Below, in pieces: positions 23,097-23,146 of a stretch of DNA of 23,146 bases. The DNA comes from Bacillota bacterium (GTDB lineage: Bacteria; Bacillota; Clostridia; Acetivibrionales; DTU013). The DNA lies in contig JAEZLF010000282.1 of the NCBI GenBank assembly GCA_023435925.1, forward strand, positions 1 through 23,146, written 5' to 3'. The notes beneath the pieces are model-generated. The model ran no database searches and was not told where the DNA came from. It saw only the letters and a program-made list of their open reading frames with translations. Positions within the stretch are counted from its first letter, which is position 1; each line of letters starts with the position of its first letter. A program made the position numbers and the translations under genes.

Positions 23097-23146
23097 ATGG
23101 ATATAATAAAGCATGAACAAACCCCCTCTCTTACCATGACCGGTAT
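23097..23146 (+). CDS. Start of a sugar ABC transporter ATPase (cut by window end)
   Basis: Only 16 codons are present: MDIIKHEQTPSLTMTG. The SLTMTG segment matches the first strand ahead of the Walker A motif in YtfR/MglA-type ATPases, and the place after a YtfQ-like binding protein fits. AAGGTGG precedes the ATG at a rather long distance (11-12 bases). The assignment rests mostly on context. Confidence 0.6.
   Translation, partial: MDIIKHEQTPSLTMTG

Overview
The window looks like chromosomal DNA of a low-to-medium GC, Gram-positive anaerobe of the class Clostridia, with Lachnospiraceae or a relative most likely. The basis is: AGGAGG-type ribosome sites, TTG starts, YesM/YesN two-component proteins, LCxC and LAGC lipoboxes, a malate dehydrogenase/malic enzyme pair like that of Clostridium thermocellum, and no tRNA, rRNA, phage or IS sequence. 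The species cannot be named from this sequence alone.

Left part (1-8.7 kb), mixed housekeeping and orphan genes. A NarL-type response regulator (cut by the window edge) and its DesK/NarX-like membrane histidine kinase overlap by ATGA on the minus strand. Upstream of them lies an uncharacterised coiled-coil protein, headed by a GC-rich nested inverted repeat. Next is a minus-strand two-gene operon: an LDH-fold dehydrogenase followed by malic enzyme and a clear terminator. The dehydrogenase carries Arg at the classical Gln102 specificity position, so it is probably a malate dehydrogenase. The pair would then convert oxaloacetate to malate to pyruvate, the 'malate shunt'. A plus-strand B12-binding-type radical SAM protein follows. 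It converges, with an 11-bp gap, on a minus-strand XRE regulator/four-TM protein operon that has a textbook promoter and a palindrome just downstream of the -10.

Right part (8.7-23.1 kb), a large carbohydrate uptake and sensing locus arranged divergently around a 197-bp control region (17447-17643). To the left (minus strand): a DUF4432 mutarotase-like protein, a ChvE/GguA/GguB-type sugar ABC importer, a URO-D-family protein, and a regulator that fuses a LacI DNA-binding domain and LacI sensory domain to a whole extracellular-solute-binding-protein-like domain. Near-identical LacI-type palindromes sit at the promoters of the importer operon and of the DUF4432 gene. To the right (plus strand): a YesN-type AraC response regulator, a YesM-type sensor kinase and a YtfQ-like sugar-binding lipoprotein form one tight operon. 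A second YtfQ-like binding lipoprotein with its own promoter follows, then a run of three RNA hairpins and the start of an ABC ATPase at the window end. I read the first binding protein as the sensor input of the kinase (as in XylFII-LytS-YesN) and the second as the transporter's own binding protein.

The main points for a second look are the LacI-SBP fusion regulator and its predicted operators, the three-component sugar-sensing cassette with duplicated binding proteins, the Arg102 'lactate dehydrogenase' beside malic enzyme, and a URO-D protein embedded in a sugar-import operon.
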